Shown here piece after piece: positions 1 to 9,165 of a DNA stretch of 64,000 nucleotides. Source of the stretch: Beggiatoa alba B18LD. Lineage in GTDB: Bacteria > Pseudomonadota > Gammaproteobacteria > Beggiatoales > Beggiatoaceae. Position 1 is the stretch's first letter. The number at the start of each line of letters is the position of its first letter. The stretch covers positions 186,001 through 250,000 of the forward strand of contig NZ_JH600070.1 of the NCBI RefSeq assembly GCF_000245015.1, read 5' to 3'. The notes beneath the pieces are model-generated. The model was not told the origin of the DNA. It searched no databases and worked only from the letters and a program-made list of their open reading frames with translations. Both the position numbers and the translations under genes were made by a program.

Positions 1-539
1 TTATCCAATCTCATCGCGTAATGTCTTATCCTTTCCGTGACCCTGTGACTAATAAACGGGCTTATTGGCGTGATGTAGGAACATTGGATTCTTTCTGGGA
101 AGCCAATATGGAGCTGGTTGCCGTTGAGCCAGAATTAAATTTATATGATAAAGAATGGCCCATCTGGACATATCAAGAGCAATTGCCCTCCGCTAAGTTT
201 ATTTTTGATGATGATGGACGACGTGGAATGGCAATTGACACAATGGTTTCAGGTGGTTGCATTATTTCAGGGGCAGTGGTTAAGCATTCGCTCTTATTTT
301 CAAATGTGCGTGTAAATGATTTTTCCCATGTACAAGACAGCGTGATTTTGCCTGATGTGACGATTGGAAAAAATTGCCGTTTACATAAAACCGTCATCGA
401 TAAAGGCTGTCGTATTGCGGATGGTACGGTGATTGGTGAAAATCGAGAAGAAGATGCAAAACGCTTTTATATCAGTCCTAAAGGTGTTGTTTTAGTTACT
501 CCTGATATGTTAGGACAACGTATCCATTCCGTGCTTTAA
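1..539 (+). CDS. glgC: Glucose-1-phosphate adenylyltransferase, C-terminal part (5' end outside window)
   Basis: GlgC makes ADP-glucose from ATP and glucose-1-phosphate for glycogen synthesis. Only the C-terminal part is here. The frame is open to the window edge, and the ATG at 21 is internal. Family features are [18 protein letters not shown] at the end of the nucleotidyltransferase domain, then a left-handed beta-helix ([38 protein letters not shown]) and the typical tail [14 protein letters not shown]. The match to enterobacterial GlgC is clear by eye. mnmE starts 15 bases after the stop on the same strand, so the two may be co-transcribed. Confidence 0.95.
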   Translation, partial: IQSHRVMSYPFRDPVTNKRAYWRDVGTLDSFWEANMELVAVEPELNLYDKEWPIWTYQEQLPSAKFIFDDDGRRGMAIDTMVSGGCIISGAVVKHSLLFSNVRVNDFSHVQDSVILPDVTIGKNCRLHKTVIDKGCRIADGTVIGENREEDAKRFYISPKGVVLVTPDMLGQRIHSVL

Positions 540-554
540 GCGAGTCATGCCTCT

Positions 555-1889
555 ATGTTTGAACAAGTTGATACTATTGCAGCGATTGCAACCCCCGCAG
601 GACGCGGTGGCGTTGGCGTTATACGTATTTCAGGCACGAATGTGCCCGTTATTGCACAATCGATTTTGCATAAATTGCCTAAGCCTCGTTATGCCGCTTA
701 TAGCCAATTTTTAAATGCACAAGGTGAGTTGATAGACCAAGGCATTGCCCTGTATTTTCCTGCGCCGCATTCTTTCACAGGGGAGGCAGTGCTAGAACTG
801 CAAGGACACGGCGGGGCGGTGGTGATGGATCAATTACTCGCTGCCGTCCTCAATGCAGGTGCACGTCTTGCCCAACCAGGGGAGTTTTCCGAACGGGCTT
901 TTTTAAACGGTAAAATTGATTTAACCCAAGCGGAAGCCATTGCTGACTTAATCGACAGCGCGTCTGTACAAGCGATGCGTTCGGCGTTACGCTCGCTACA
1001 GGGTGATTTTTCTCGAAAAATAAATAAGTTATTAGAACAGCTTATTTTATTAAGAACGTATATCGAAGCGGGTATCGATTTTGTTGATGAAGAAATCGAC
1101 TTGTTGGCAGATGGGCAAGTATTGCGACAACTGACTGAGTTACAACACACGGTAAAGGCAATTTTTAATCAAGCACAACAAGGCTTTTTATTAAAAGAGG
1201 GGGTACATATTGCCTTAGTTGGCGAGCCTAATGTAGGGAAATCGAGCTTATTAAACTGTCTGGCTGGGCGCGAAACTGCCATTGTGACTCCAATTGCAGG
1301 CACAACCCGCGACATTGTCCGTGACCAAATTCAATTAGACGGGATGCCCTTACACATTATCGACACGGCGGGATTGCGTGACACAGATGATATTGTTGAA
1401 CAAGAAGGAATTCGGCGCACAAAATTGGCTTTGCAAGCGGTTGATTTAGTCATTTTACTGTTAGATGACCGTTACGCCGATGACCAAGCCACGCCTGAAT
1501 TACTGGCTAGTATTCCGAGTAAACCACTGATTATCAGAAATAAAATTGATTTAAGTGGACATGAAGCAGGCATTAGCCCGCAAGGAATGGTTTATATTTC
1601 GGCAAAAACAGGGGCAGGAGTGGAAGATTTAAAACAGACCTTACGTGAGCGTTTAGGCTTACAAACGCAAACCGAAGGCACTTTTATTGCCCGTCGTCGT
1701 CATTTAGACGCACTAACGCGCACTTTAACCGCGTTGCAAAATGCCATGTCTTACATCCACAGTTATCAAAATGAACTGCTCGCTGAAGAATTACGCCTTG
1801 CACAACAAGCGTTAAGCGAAATCACAGGCGAATTCACCCCCGACGATTTATTAGGGCAAATTTTCTCAACGTTTTGTATTGGGAAGTAA
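555..1889 (+). CDS. mnmE: tRNA modification GTPase MnmE (TrmE)
   Basis: MnmE works with MnmG to place the carboxymethylaminomethyl group on wobble uridine 34 of certain tRNAs. The protein has 444 residues, close to the usual length of about 450. It has the N-terminal formyl-THF-binding domain (IAAIATPAGRGGVGVIRISG), a helical domain, and an inserted G domain with P-loop GEPNVGKSSLLN near residue 220, G2 loop GTTRD, G3 DTAGLRDT and G4 NKID. The C-terminus FCIGK carries the invariant catalytic cysteine. The ATG at 555 fits the family N-terminus, although the Shine-Dalgarno is weak. Confidence 0.97.
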   Translation: MFEQVDTIAAIATPAGRGGVGVIRISGTNVPVIAQSILHKLPKPRYAAYSQFLNAQGELIDQGIALYFPAPHSFTGEAVLELQGHGGAVVMDQLLAAVLNAGARLAQPGEFSERAFLNGKIDLTQAEAIADLIDSASVQAMRSALRSLQGDFSRKINKLLEQLILLRTYIEAGIDFVDEEIDLLADGQVLRQLTELQHTVKAIFNQAQQGFLLKEGVHIALVGEPNVGKSSLLNCLAGRETAIVTPIAGTTRDIVRDQIQLDGMPLHIIDTAGLRDTDDIVEQEGIRRTKLALQAVDLVILLLDDRYADDQATPELLASIPSKPLIIRNKIDLSGHEAGISPQGMVYISAKTGAGVEDLKQTLRERLGLQTQTEGTFIARRRHLDALTRTLTALQNAMSYIHSYQNELLAEELRLAQQALSEITGEFTPDDLLGQIFSTFCIGK

Positions 1890-1907
1890 AATGAACGGGG
1901 ATAAAAC

Positions 1908-1958
1908 AGGACTAGCAGTTTTCCAAGGACTGCCAGCCCTGAGTGGGGTTCTTTTTTT
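1908..1958 (+). terminator. Possible terminator after mnmE, built on a degenerate GGACTGGCAGTCC palindrome
   Basis: AGGACTAGCAGT (1908-1919) pairs with ACTGCCAGCCCT (1929-1940) with two mismatches, and a run of T follows at 1952-1958 after a short gap. The stem sequence resembles the core palindrome of repeat family B found elsewhere in the window. It lies between the convergent mnmE and prkB genes. The function as a terminator is inferred. Confidence 0.4.
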
Positions 1959-1970
1959 GCCAAACTGACT

Positions 1971-2849
1971 TTATAACAATAACGCTTTGCGACGGTTTTC
2001 CATCATTCGTTCAATAATCGGTGTGAAAATCACTTGTAATGCAAATCCAATTTTTCCACCGGGGATAACCAAGGTATTGGGACGTGACATAAAAGAATCG
2101 TGAATCATCCGCAATAAATAGGGATAATCTTGGTCACGATATTTATTAAACCGAATCACAACTAAACTTTCATCAGCGGTTGGAATATCCCGTGCAATAA
2201 AAGGGTTAGACGTGTCAACTAAGGGAACACGTTGGAAATTGATATGTGTCCGTGAAAACTGCGGCACAATGTAATTGATGTAATCAGGCATACGACGCAA
2301 AATTGTATGCACAATTGCCTCAGGGGAATGCCCACGCTCGGCAATGTCTCGGTTAATCTTTTGAATCCATTCTAAATTAATACTAGGCACAACGCCGATT
2401 AACAAATCTACCCACTGCGTGACATCCACGTCTTTTGTCACAATGCCACCGTGTAAGCCTTCATAAAACAGTAAATCCGTTTCTGTGGGTAAATCTTCCC
2501 ATTCGGTAAACGTGCCCGCGTCTTGGTGATAAGGGGTCGCCTCGTCCTCGTTATGCAAATAAAAACGACGTTGTCCTGTTCCTGTTTGAGAATAGCGAAC
2601 AAATAACTCTTCTAATTTGTGAAACAAGTTTGCATCAGGGCCAAAATGGCTCATGACGCGCCCTTCTACCTCCGCTTTTGCAATGGCTTCCTTCATCTCT
2701 ATGCGGTTGTAGCGGTGAAAACAATCCCCTTCTACAACGCTGGTTTTGAGCTTTAAGCGACGGAACATATCCTCGAATGCTTTCTTAACAGTTGTTGTAC
2801 CTGCACCCGATGACCCTGTAACAGCAATAATAGGATGTTTGACTGACAT
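1971..2849 (-). CDS. prkB: Phosphoribulokinase
   Basis: Phosphoribulokinase phosphorylates ribulose-5-phosphate to ribulose-1,5-bisphosphate, the RuBisCO substrate, and is a marker of the Calvin cycle. The P-loop-like GSSGAGTTTVK sits at the N-terminus, followed by VVEGDCFHRYNR and LLFYEGLHGG, as in the proteobacterial class I enzyme of about 290 residues. A start at 2867 is possible, but the ATG at 2849 gives the family N-terminus MSVKHPIIAVTG and has GAGGAG about 8 bases upstream, inside the longer reading. RuBisCO genes are not in the window. The gene converges on mnmE. Confidence 0.95.
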   Translation of the reverse strand: MSVKHPIIAVTGSSGAGTTTVKKAFEDMFRRLKLKTSVVEGDCFHRYNRIEMKEAIAKAEVEGRVMSHFGPDANLFHKLEELFVRYSQTGTGQRRFYLHNEDEATPYHQDAGTFTEWEDLPTETDLLFYEGLHGGIVTKDVDVTQWVDLLIGVVPSINLEWIQKINRDIAERGHSPEAIVHTILRRMPDYINYIVPQFSRTHINFQRVPLVDTSNPFIARDIPTADESLVVIRFNKYRDQDYPYLLRMIHDSFMSRPNTLVIPGGKIGFALQVIFTPIIERMMENRRKALLL

Positions 2850-3565
2850 CACACTCTCCTCGTCCAATAACCAATTGTTGTTTATTATATTTTCTGAATT
2901 TTTACATAATTACGGGTTCCAAAAAAACGGATAAAAATACGTAATTAGTTAAAAGAGTTCTTTATTTTCTTGTTTATTACATTTTATGGCGGTGATGAAT
3001 ATCTCACTGTGCCAGTTATTATTGAGATGATATTGCTGTGTGTCCGTGTCATTGACAAGTTGTATTTTTTTATTTTAAAAATAAATAATTTTTATCGTAT
3101 TTTTTGTATTTATAAAAATAAATAATTATATGTATTGCTTCTCTCATTGAGAGTGAAATTAGCAAATTTTTTATTTGCTTTTAAATATCGCTAGTAATGC
3201 TTATTAAGTTAAAAAAGTTAGTCACTTAATAAAAGTTAATAACGCTATTTATTTTTTAACAAAAAATATATTGAGAAGTTTACTATAAACCTTTTAGTTA
3301 GCTTGTTTGTGTTTGGAGAGTCATAGGATGTCATTTTGTCATCCACAGAGAATGTGAACACTCAACTATGAAGAGAGAAAAAAACAGAAAAAAAGCGCAA
3401 ATTGAATGCCGAAATGGCTGGACTTATATAAAAGCTGTGTTATGCTCAATTAAACATAACTTACTGATATATAGAAATTATATCTAATATTTTTATAATC
3501 TACATAGAATCTACTTTTTATTTTAAATTTTAAAAAATTAGAAAAATAACAAAGTATTATATAAT

Positions 3566-3596
3566 TTTAACAACTAAGATTACCTTAGTTGTTAAA
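3566..3596. repeat. Perfect 13-bp inverted repeat (hairpin)
   Basis: TTTAACAACTAAG (3566-3578) and its exact complement CTTAGTTGTTAAA (3584-3596) flank a 5-base loop. There is no clear T-run on either strand. It could be a weak terminator, an operator or a transposon scar; the sequence does not say which. Confidence 0.5.
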
Positions 3597-3728
3597 CTAC
3601 ATTTTCCCTCCTTCAATCTTCCCATTTTTCCCGCCACCAACACCAATCACCAACCCCAAAAATAACAACCTCACATCAGACAAAATTGGCGATAAAATCG
3701 TTATAATTAGAACAATAAACCCATTAGC
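3597..3728 (-). pseudogene. Possible remnant of a small membrane-protein gene
   Basis: On the minus strand a stretch of 43 codons between stops encodes a hydrophobic peptide (IVLITIILSP..., then LLFLGLVIGVGGGKNGK) ending at a TAG at 3597-3599. No start codon with a Shine-Dalgarno is visible, and stops interrupt the frame directly upstream. The glycine-rich membrane helix and lysine-rich tail look like the C-terminus of a real membrane protein that has decayed. No family could be assigned. Confidence 0.25.
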
Positions 3729-3783
3729 CTACCAAAATAATGAACCCAGTTACATGAAATTATTTTTCTCTATAAAAATAAAT

Positions 3784-3843
3784 AACGCTATTTACATTAT
3801 TAACATTTAAAACATTTAACCCGTTAATAATGCAAATAGCGTT
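3784..3843 (-). terminator. Probable rho-independent terminator of hypF
   Basis: A 21-bp inverted repeat with one mismatch (3784-3804 against 3823-3843) starts about 10 bases past the hypF stop. Read on the minus strand it is followed by ATTTATTTTTATA. The position and T-rich tail fit termination of hypF. Confidence 0.6.
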
Positions 3844-3853
3844 CTAAATAATG

Positions 3854-6127
3854 CTAATTCAATTTTAATAAACTTTTTCCGACATCCACCACCTGCCCAA
3901 AACTCAATCCACCATCATTACAAGGCAACTGTGTAGGCAAAAAAACCTTAAAACCAAGCATCGATAATTCATCAATCACCCACTCGGTTAAATAACGATT
4001 TTGAAAAACGCCACCCGCTAACCCAATTTGTCCTACCTGTTTTTCAGCACAAACTGCTAAAACCTGTTGTACCAATGTTCGCGCCATTGCCTGATGAAAA
4101 CCCGTTGCCCGTACCGTTTGCGTCAATGCTGTATCCTGCAAATAAGGCAATAATACTGACCAATCACTCTCCCAAATCCCCCCCACTCTCAACAAAGGCA
4201 ATTCAGGAACTTTTTGCACATTTCTTGATAAACACAAAGACGCTAACCACATCGGTGCTTGTCCCTCATAACTTACAACAGGCATTCCCCCCACTAAAAC
4301 CGTTGCCGCATCAAATAAACGCCCAACAGCATGAGTCGTTATACAATTCAATCGCTTCTGCCATGCCAGTTGTAACAAACGCATGTCCGCAACAGTGTGC
4401 GTAAACGGCAACCCCACTTCCCAACAAAGCCCCGCCGCACTTCGATACGGCTCACGTCCTGCTTTATCGCCACCAACGACCGCAAACGGACGAAACCGCG
4501 CTACTTGTTGCCAATTGCCTGCTTCCCCATATAACGCATCCCCCCCCCATAATGTCCCATCACTCCCCAATCCAACCCCATCCCACGTAAACACCAGCCA
4601 CGGCGCATTTTCTGGAAACTCCCCCGCAACCGCAGACGCATGAGCATGATGATGATAAACCGCATGAATGGGTAAGCCTGTTTGTCGCGCCCAACGACTA
4701 TTTGCATACTGTGGATGTGCGTCACAAATCACCGCCTCAGCTCGCACCCCATACAAATGCTGTAAATCCGCAATGACCTGTTTAAAAACGTCTAAACTCC
4801 GTGCTGTTCCCAAATCGCCAATATGAGGCGAGACAACCACTCGTTGTTCCCACGCCAATGCCACCGTATTTTTTAAATGTGCACCCACTGCTAACACAGG
4901 ATAAGGCAAAGTAAATGGCAGACTCAGTTCCAATGGGGCAAGCCCACGCCCAACCCGTATGGCTCGCGCTTGCCCACCAATCATGTGCATCACAGAATCA
5001 TCCGCAGGGCGAATAATCTCACGGTTATGATGCAAAAAACTATCAGCAACGCCCATTAAACGAGCTTCAACCACTTGATTATCCGTTAAAACAGGCTCGC
5101 CACTCACATTTGCAGAAGTTGCAACAACAGGTTCACCCAATTCTGTTAATAACAAATGATGCAAAGGACTATAAGGCAACATAACCCCTACCTCATTTAA
5201 ATTCGGAGCAATCTCAGGCGACAAATCACAATCAACTCGACGCGGTAATAAAACGATAGGACGAGCGGGACTGCTCAAGCACTGCGCAGCAATCGGACTG
5301 ACATAACACTGTTGACGAATAAAGGTCAAACCATCACGACCATGTAAAGGAAACATCACAGCTAAAGGCTTATCAGGGCGATTTTTTCGCACTCGCAAGC
5401 GTTGCACACTGAGCGACGAACGCGCCAAACACAACAAATGATAACCCCCAACCCCTTTCACTGCGACAATCTGCCCCGCCTGCAAACGTGCCACACAAGC
5501 CATTAACGCCTGTTCCGTCTGATGTGGGTCATCATTGCCTATCGTTTCTGTTGTCTGTGTATCATAAAAACACAAACCCACCCCACAATCAGGACAAGCC
5601 AACGGTTGCGCATGAAAACGACGATTTGCAGGATTCTCATAATCCGCTTGGCAGGCAGAACAGAGCGGAAACCCCGCCATACTGGTGGCAGAACGGTCAT
5701 AAGGCAGTTGACGAATTAAGGTATAACGCGCCCCGCATTGAGTACAATTAATGAAAGGATAATGATAATAACGGCTTGTAGGGCTAAATAACTCCTGCAA
5801 ACAATCGTCACACAAGAAATAATCGGGCGGGACATGAATATCTGCGGAACTAGGCAAACTGGTTTCAATACTAAAACTAAGCAAGTCCAAAGTCTGACAA
5901 GTTTTTTTCTCTAAAATGGCTGGCTGCGACAACGGTGGCGGCTGTTGACACAACAAATCCGCAAACTGCTGTAATTGTGTTACCGACCCCTGCACATGAA
6001 TTGCCACCTGTCCCGACAGATTTTTAACCCACCCCGACAAACCGATACCAGTCGCCAACCGATAAATATAAGGACGAAACCCCACCCCCTGCACCCGTCC
6101 GCCAATTAACCAATATTCCGCTTGCAT
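3854..6127 (-). CDS. hypF: Carbamoyltransferase HypF, NiFe hydrogenase maturation
   Basis: HypF turns carbamoyl phosphate and ATP into carbamoyl-adenylate and passes the carbamoyl group to HypE, the first step in making the CN ligands of NiFe hydrogenases. At 757 residues it is full length. Domain order is acylphosphatase (GGRVQGVGFRPYIYRLA, residues 9-25), zinc-finger pairs (CDDC, CTQC, CSAC, CPDC, about 105-185), a YrdC-like domain, and a Kae1-like domain with HHHAHASAVAGE. A strong Shine-Dalgarno (GAGGAG) lies upstream of the ATG. No other hyp or hydrogenase gene is nearby, so it acts in trans with genes elsewhere. Confidence 0.97.
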   Translation of the reverse strand: MQAEYWLIGGRVQGVGFRPYIYRLATGIGLSGWVKNLSGQVAIHVQGSVTQLQQFADLLCQQPPPLSQPAILEKKTCQTLDLLSFSIETSLPSSADIHVPPDYFLCDDCLQELFSPTSRYYHYPFINCTQCGARYTLIRQLPYDRSATSMAGFPLCSACQADYENPANRRFHAQPLACPDCGVGLCFYDTQTTETIGNDDPHQTEQALMACVARLQAGQIVAVKGVGGYHLLCLARSSLSVQRLRVRKNRPDKPLAVMFPLHGRDGLTFIRQQCYVSPIAAQCLSSPARPIVLLPRRVDCDLSPEIAPNLNEVGVMLPYSPLHHLLLTELGEPVVATSANVSGEPVLTDNQVVEARLMGVADSFLHHNREIIRPADDSVMHMIGGQARAIRVGRGLAPLELSLPFTLPYPVLAVGAHLKNTVALAWEQRVVVSPHIGDLGTARSLDVFKQVIADLQHLYGVRAEAVICDAHPQYANSRWARQTGLPIHAVYHHHAHASAVAGEFPENAPWLVFTWDGVGLGSDGTLWGGDALYGEAGNWQQVARFRPFAVVGGDKAGREPYRSAAGLCWEVGLPFTHTVADMRLLQLAWQKRLNCITTHAVGRLFDAATVLVGGMPVVSYEGQAPMWLASLCLSRNVQKVPELPLLRVGGIWESDWSVLLPYLQDTALTQTVRATGFHQAMARTLVQQVLAVCAEKQVGQIGLAGGVFQNRYLTEWVIDELSMLGFKVFLPTQLPCNDGGLSFGQVVDVGKSLLKLN

Positions 6128-6238
6128 TATCCCCGCTCCTCTTCGCCTACCGAATCAATAAAAGAAGTCTAATCAAAAGGAGAAAAGGGCGCGAGTTAGC
6201 AATTGAACGAGATAATGAGGAAATGGCGTATAGACAGA

Positions 6239-6265
6239 TATAGTAAACGTACCATAAAGTAATTT
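6239..6265. repeat. Half copy of repeat family B
   Basis: TATAGTAAACGTACCATAAA with the next bases matches one terminal arm of the B elements at 13739, 44417 and 62298. The partner arm is missing. It directly abuts the family A copy at 6266. Confidence 0.7.
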
Positions 6266-6498
6266 AACCTGAGTTCGGCGAGTTTCTTTTAAAAAAGACA
6301 ACAGTTTGTCTGAATCAGGATTTTCAGGATTAAAAAGACAAGAAAATTAAAAGAATAAAAAATTATGTTTTTAATTGTTTTTAATTCTGCTAATTCTGAA
6401 AATTCTGTGAATTCTGATTCAGACAAAAAAAGACCTGCTAGGTTTTGAAAATCTAGCAGGTATCTGTTTTATTTTATAAAATTCGCCAAACTCAGGTT
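6266..6498. repeat. Repeat family A, copy 1 (MITE-like, 233 bp)
   Basis: It starts AACCTGAGTTCGGCGAGTTT and ends TTCGCCAAACTCAGGTT, which are terminal inverted repeats. Inside are GTCTGAATCAG and CTGATTCAGAC as a second inverted pair, and the hairpin GACCTGCTAGG/TCTAGCAGGT followed by T-rich DNA. The right end lies 7 bases past the hsdM stop, so it may also end transcription of the restriction operon. Confidence 0.85.
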
Positions 6499-6505
6499 AA
6501 TTACT

Positions 6506-8089
6506 CTAAGGTAACGGAGATAAACCTAATTCCTTTAAAAAAGCATTGTGTTTTTCTTTCGCGCTTTCAATGGTTTTACTAATAGCGACCAGTTCGGCGT
6601 GGGTGGCTTGTAGGTCTATTTGTTCTTCGGGTTGGTTGGTGCTGATGTAGCGGGAAATGTTTAGGTTGTAGTCGTTGCTTTCTATTTCTGCCATTGTGAC
6701 GCGGCGGGAATAGAGGGGTTCTTCTTGGCGATATTGGTAAGTTTGAACAATTTTGTCGATGTGTTCGGGTAATAATTGGTTTTGGCGTTTGCCTTTTTCG
6801 AAGTGTTCGGCGGCGTTGATGAATAGAACATCATCGGGTTTTTTGCATTTTTTGAGGACGAGAATGCAAACGGGAATACTAGTCGAGTAGAACAGGTTAG
6901 CGGGTAAGCCGATGACGGTGTCAATGTTACCATCTTTGAGGAGTTTGGTACGAATGCGTTCTTCTGCGCCACCACGGAATAAGACACCGTGCGGCAGGAT
7001 AATCGCCATTACGCCATCGGATTTTAAGTAGTGGAAACCATGGAGTAAAAAAGCGAAATCGGCGGCGGATTTGGGGGCGAGTCCGTAATTTTTAAATCGC
7101 ATGTCGTCGCCGAGTGCGTCGGTGGGTTCCCAGCGGTAGCTAAAGGGGGGATTGGCGACAATTGCGTCAAATTTTGGGGTTTTTGCGGGGTTCATTTCGC
7201 GCAGAAATTCCCATTCGTTCAGCAGTGAATCGCCGTGATAGATGTCGAATTCGGTATCTTTTACCTCGTGCAGTAGCATGTTCATGCGGGCAAGGTTGTA
7301 GGTGGTGATATTTTTTTCTTGTCCGTATATTTTGCCAATGCCTTTTTTTCCCATGCGTTTGCGGATATTGAGGAGAAGCGAGCCTGAACCACATGCAAAA
7401 TCTAAAATTTGTTCTAGTTGGTGTCGTGTGCCTGTGGTGGGGTCTTGGCTGTCTAGGGTAACGATGCCAGATAGGATGCTAGAGGCAGCTTGCGGGGTGT
7501 AGAATTCGCCCGCTTTTTTGCCTGAGCCTGCGGCAAATTGTCCAATTAGATATTCGTATGCGTCGCCGAGGGTGTCTTTATCGGTAGAGAATTGTGCGAG
7601 TCCATCGGCAAGGGCTTTGATAACTTCGCAGAGTTTTGCGTTGCGGGCTTCGTAGCCTTTGCCAAGTTTGTCGGAATTTAGATTGATTTCAGAGAATAAT
7701 CCGTTGAAGGTGCTGGAGAAGGATTCATTTTCTATGTAGGTAAAGGCGTTTTGTAGGGTGTTGAGCAGTTCGCCGTTTTGGGTGCGTGCCATTTCGGCGA
7801 TATTGCCCCATAAGTATTCGGGTTTTATGGTGTAGTGGGTTTTTTGACGAACTTGTCTTTCAAATGCTTGAATATCGTCGGGGTTGTTGGTGTACCAAGT
7901 GGCAAGGGATAGAGTGTTGTGGTTGCCGAGTTCTTTTTGTGCGGCGGTTTCGTAGTTGTCTGAGAGGTAGCGCAGGAATAGGAACGAGAGCATGTAGTCG
8001 CGGAAGTCGTCGGCGTTCATTGCGCCGCGCAGTTTATCAGCGATTGCCCAGAGGATATTCCCGAGTTGTTTTTGGTCTTGGTCGGTCAT
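6506..8089 (-). CDS. hsdM: Type I restriction-modification system, N6-adenine methyltransferase subunit HsdM
   Basis: HsdM transfers methyl groups from S-adenosylmethionine to adenine in the target chosen by HsdS. The 527 residues contain the HsdM N-terminal helical domain (ADKLRGAMNADDFRDYML), the AdoMet motif FACGSGSLLL near residue 230, and the catalytic NPPF near residue 312. It is the last gene of the hsdR-hsdS-nuclease-hsdM operon, starting 2 bases after the stop of the gene before it. By eye its coding strand is richer in C than G, opposite to hsdR, hinting at a different history. The motifs look intact. Confidence 0.96.
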   Translation of the reverse strand: MTDQDQKQLGNILWAIADKLRGAMNADDFRDYMLSFLFLRYLSDNYETAAQKELGNHNTLSLATWYTNNPDDIQAFERQVRQKTHYTIKPEYLWGNIAEMARTQNGELLNTLQNAFTYIENESFSSTFNGLFSEINLNSDKLGKGYEARNAKLCEVIKALADGLAQFSTDKDTLGDAYEYLIGQFAAGSGKKAGEFYTPQAASSILSGIVTLDSQDPTTGTRHQLEQILDFACGSGSLLLNIRKRMGKKGIGKIYGQEKNITTYNLARMNMLLHEVKDTEFDIYHGDSLLNEWEFLREMNPAKTPKFDAIVANPPFSYRWEPTDALGDDMRFKNYGLAPKSAADFAFLLHGFHYLKSDGVMAIILPHGVLFRGGAEERIRTKLLKDGNIDTVIGLPANLFYSTSIPVCILVLKKCKKPDDVLFINAAEHFEKGKRQNQLLPEHIDKIVQTYQYRQEEPLYSRRVTMAEIESNDYNLNISRYISTNQPEEQIDLQATHAELVAISKTIESAKEKHNAFLKELGLSPLP

Positions 8090-8091
8090 GA

Positions 8092-9150
8092 TTATTTGGG
8101 AAAATTATCTGTATTAAACTTATAGCGCTCTTCGAATCTTTCTAAAATTTGGCGAAATAACTTTTTGTTATCTTCTACCATTTCTTTGGGTTCATAAATG
8201 GAGTATTTTCCATGACTAAGTAGGTTAAGTGCGCGTGCGTGAAGTGATTCATCTAAACCGTCTATACAACTAGAAAAATCATTATAACCAAAAAAAATTG
8301 CCGTTTTTTCCAGAATACTACGTAACATATTAAAATGGTATGTATATAACTTTCCAGAAGCAACAGCTTCCTTTATTTCATTTAATATAGAAATGTGGTA
8401 AAGAAAGGGGGTTTCTGCTGTGTCTTGTAATAAATATTGATTATTCGAATACTGTAGAAAGTATTTTTTATGGCGATTTTTCTTTAGTTCGTTACAGATA
8501 ATATTGAAAAAAAGAGTATGGTGGGATGATATAACTGCATTAACTCGTTCTTTTTCTGCTCCTTTTCGCAGGATTTTTGCGAGGTCGCTTGCTACAGCAA
8601 TAACATTATTGTCATCAAGTGAAGAGATTGGATCATCAATATATATATATTTAACCCATTGATATGCATCATCACCATCTATAACCATGTCGCAAATTAC
8701 CATAAAGAGACACAAAATAAAAATATTTTCTTCCCCACGAGATATTTTGATGTTTTGCTGTCCTTCTTTTGTGTGGAAAGTAATCTGCCACTGTGTATAG
8801 TCAATTTTAAAATCAAAGTTGGTATAACGTTCTAAATAATGGTTAATTCTCCCATCTAAGGATAATCCTTCCAAACCAGAAATAAATTTAGACTCGGAAT
8901 TCATTTTTAGTTTTGGTTCGGTGTTATTTTCGATATCATTATCCCAATAAAAAAGGTCTTCAGTAAAAGCGTTAAAGTAAAGTGTATCTGCTTGTTGAAA
9001 TGTATTTTTAAAATCCATGGAAAGACGGGTTTTACCTGTTCTGTTGTAGGCATATAGCAAGATAAACTTTTGTTTTCCCCCTTCCAAGTCATCACGCAAT
9101 CTTTGTGACAATCTACGCATGGAAGTGTATTTATAATTTTTTTGGGTCAT
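8092..9150 (-). CDS. PrrC-like anticodon nuclease (ABC-type ATPase plus RNase motif) in the type I R-M operon
   Basis: PrrC-type proteins are silent toxins bound to a type I restriction complex. They cut a tRNA anticodon loop when a phage blocks restriction. This protein has 352 residues (E. coli PrrC about 396). The N-terminal ABC-like ATPase has a Walker A variant AYNRTGKT (34-41), signature SRGEE (137-141), Walker B IYIDDPISSLD (169-179) and an H-loop SSHH (208-211). The C-terminal part has R277-x3-E281-x31-H313, the same spacing as the PrrC catalytic triad. It sits between hsdS (15 bases) and hsdM (2 bases). Nuclease activity and tRNA target are inferred. A related AAA ATPase of another function remains possible. 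Confidence 0.72.
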   Translation of the reverse strand: MTQKNYKYTSMRRLSQRLRDDLEGGKQKFILLYAYNRTGKTRLSMDFKNTFQQADTLYFNAFTEDLFYWDNDIENNTEPKLKMNSESKFISGLEGLSLDGRINHYLERYTNFDFKIDYTQWQITFHTKEGQQNIKISRGEENIFILCLFMVICDMVIDGDDAYQWVKYIYIDDPISSLDDNNVIAVASDLAKILRKGAEKERVNAVISSHHTLFFNIICNELKKNRHKKYFLQYSNNQYLLQDTAETPFLYHISILNEIKEAVASGKLYTYHFNMLRSILEKTAIFFGYNDFSSCIDGLDESLHARALNLLSHGKYSIYEPKEMVEDNKKLFRQILERFEERYKFNTDNFPK

Positions 9151-9165
9151 CTCTAAACATCCTTC

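Larger units (their letters stand above)
2850..3853. other. AT-rich intergenic region of about 1 kb
   Basis: This is a long gap upstream of prkB and downstream of hypF. It is very AT-rich with many short A/T runs. I see no convincing gene. It holds a perfect 13-bp inverted repeat (3566-3596), a remnant of a hydrophobic reading frame on the minus strand (3597-3728) and the likely hypF terminator (3784-3843). The prkB promoter should lie just above 2850, but I could not choose a clear -35/-10 pair. Confidence 0.6.

Noticed and set aside
3589-3810. 73-codon plus-strand ORF rich in Pro and Asn
   Set aside because: It starts with TTG inside a hairpin, has no Shine-Dalgarno, and its proline run is the shadow of a glycine-rich minus-strand frame.
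4075-4643. Overlapping plus-strand ORFs inside hypF
   Set aside because: They are antisense shadows of a conserved full-length hypF.
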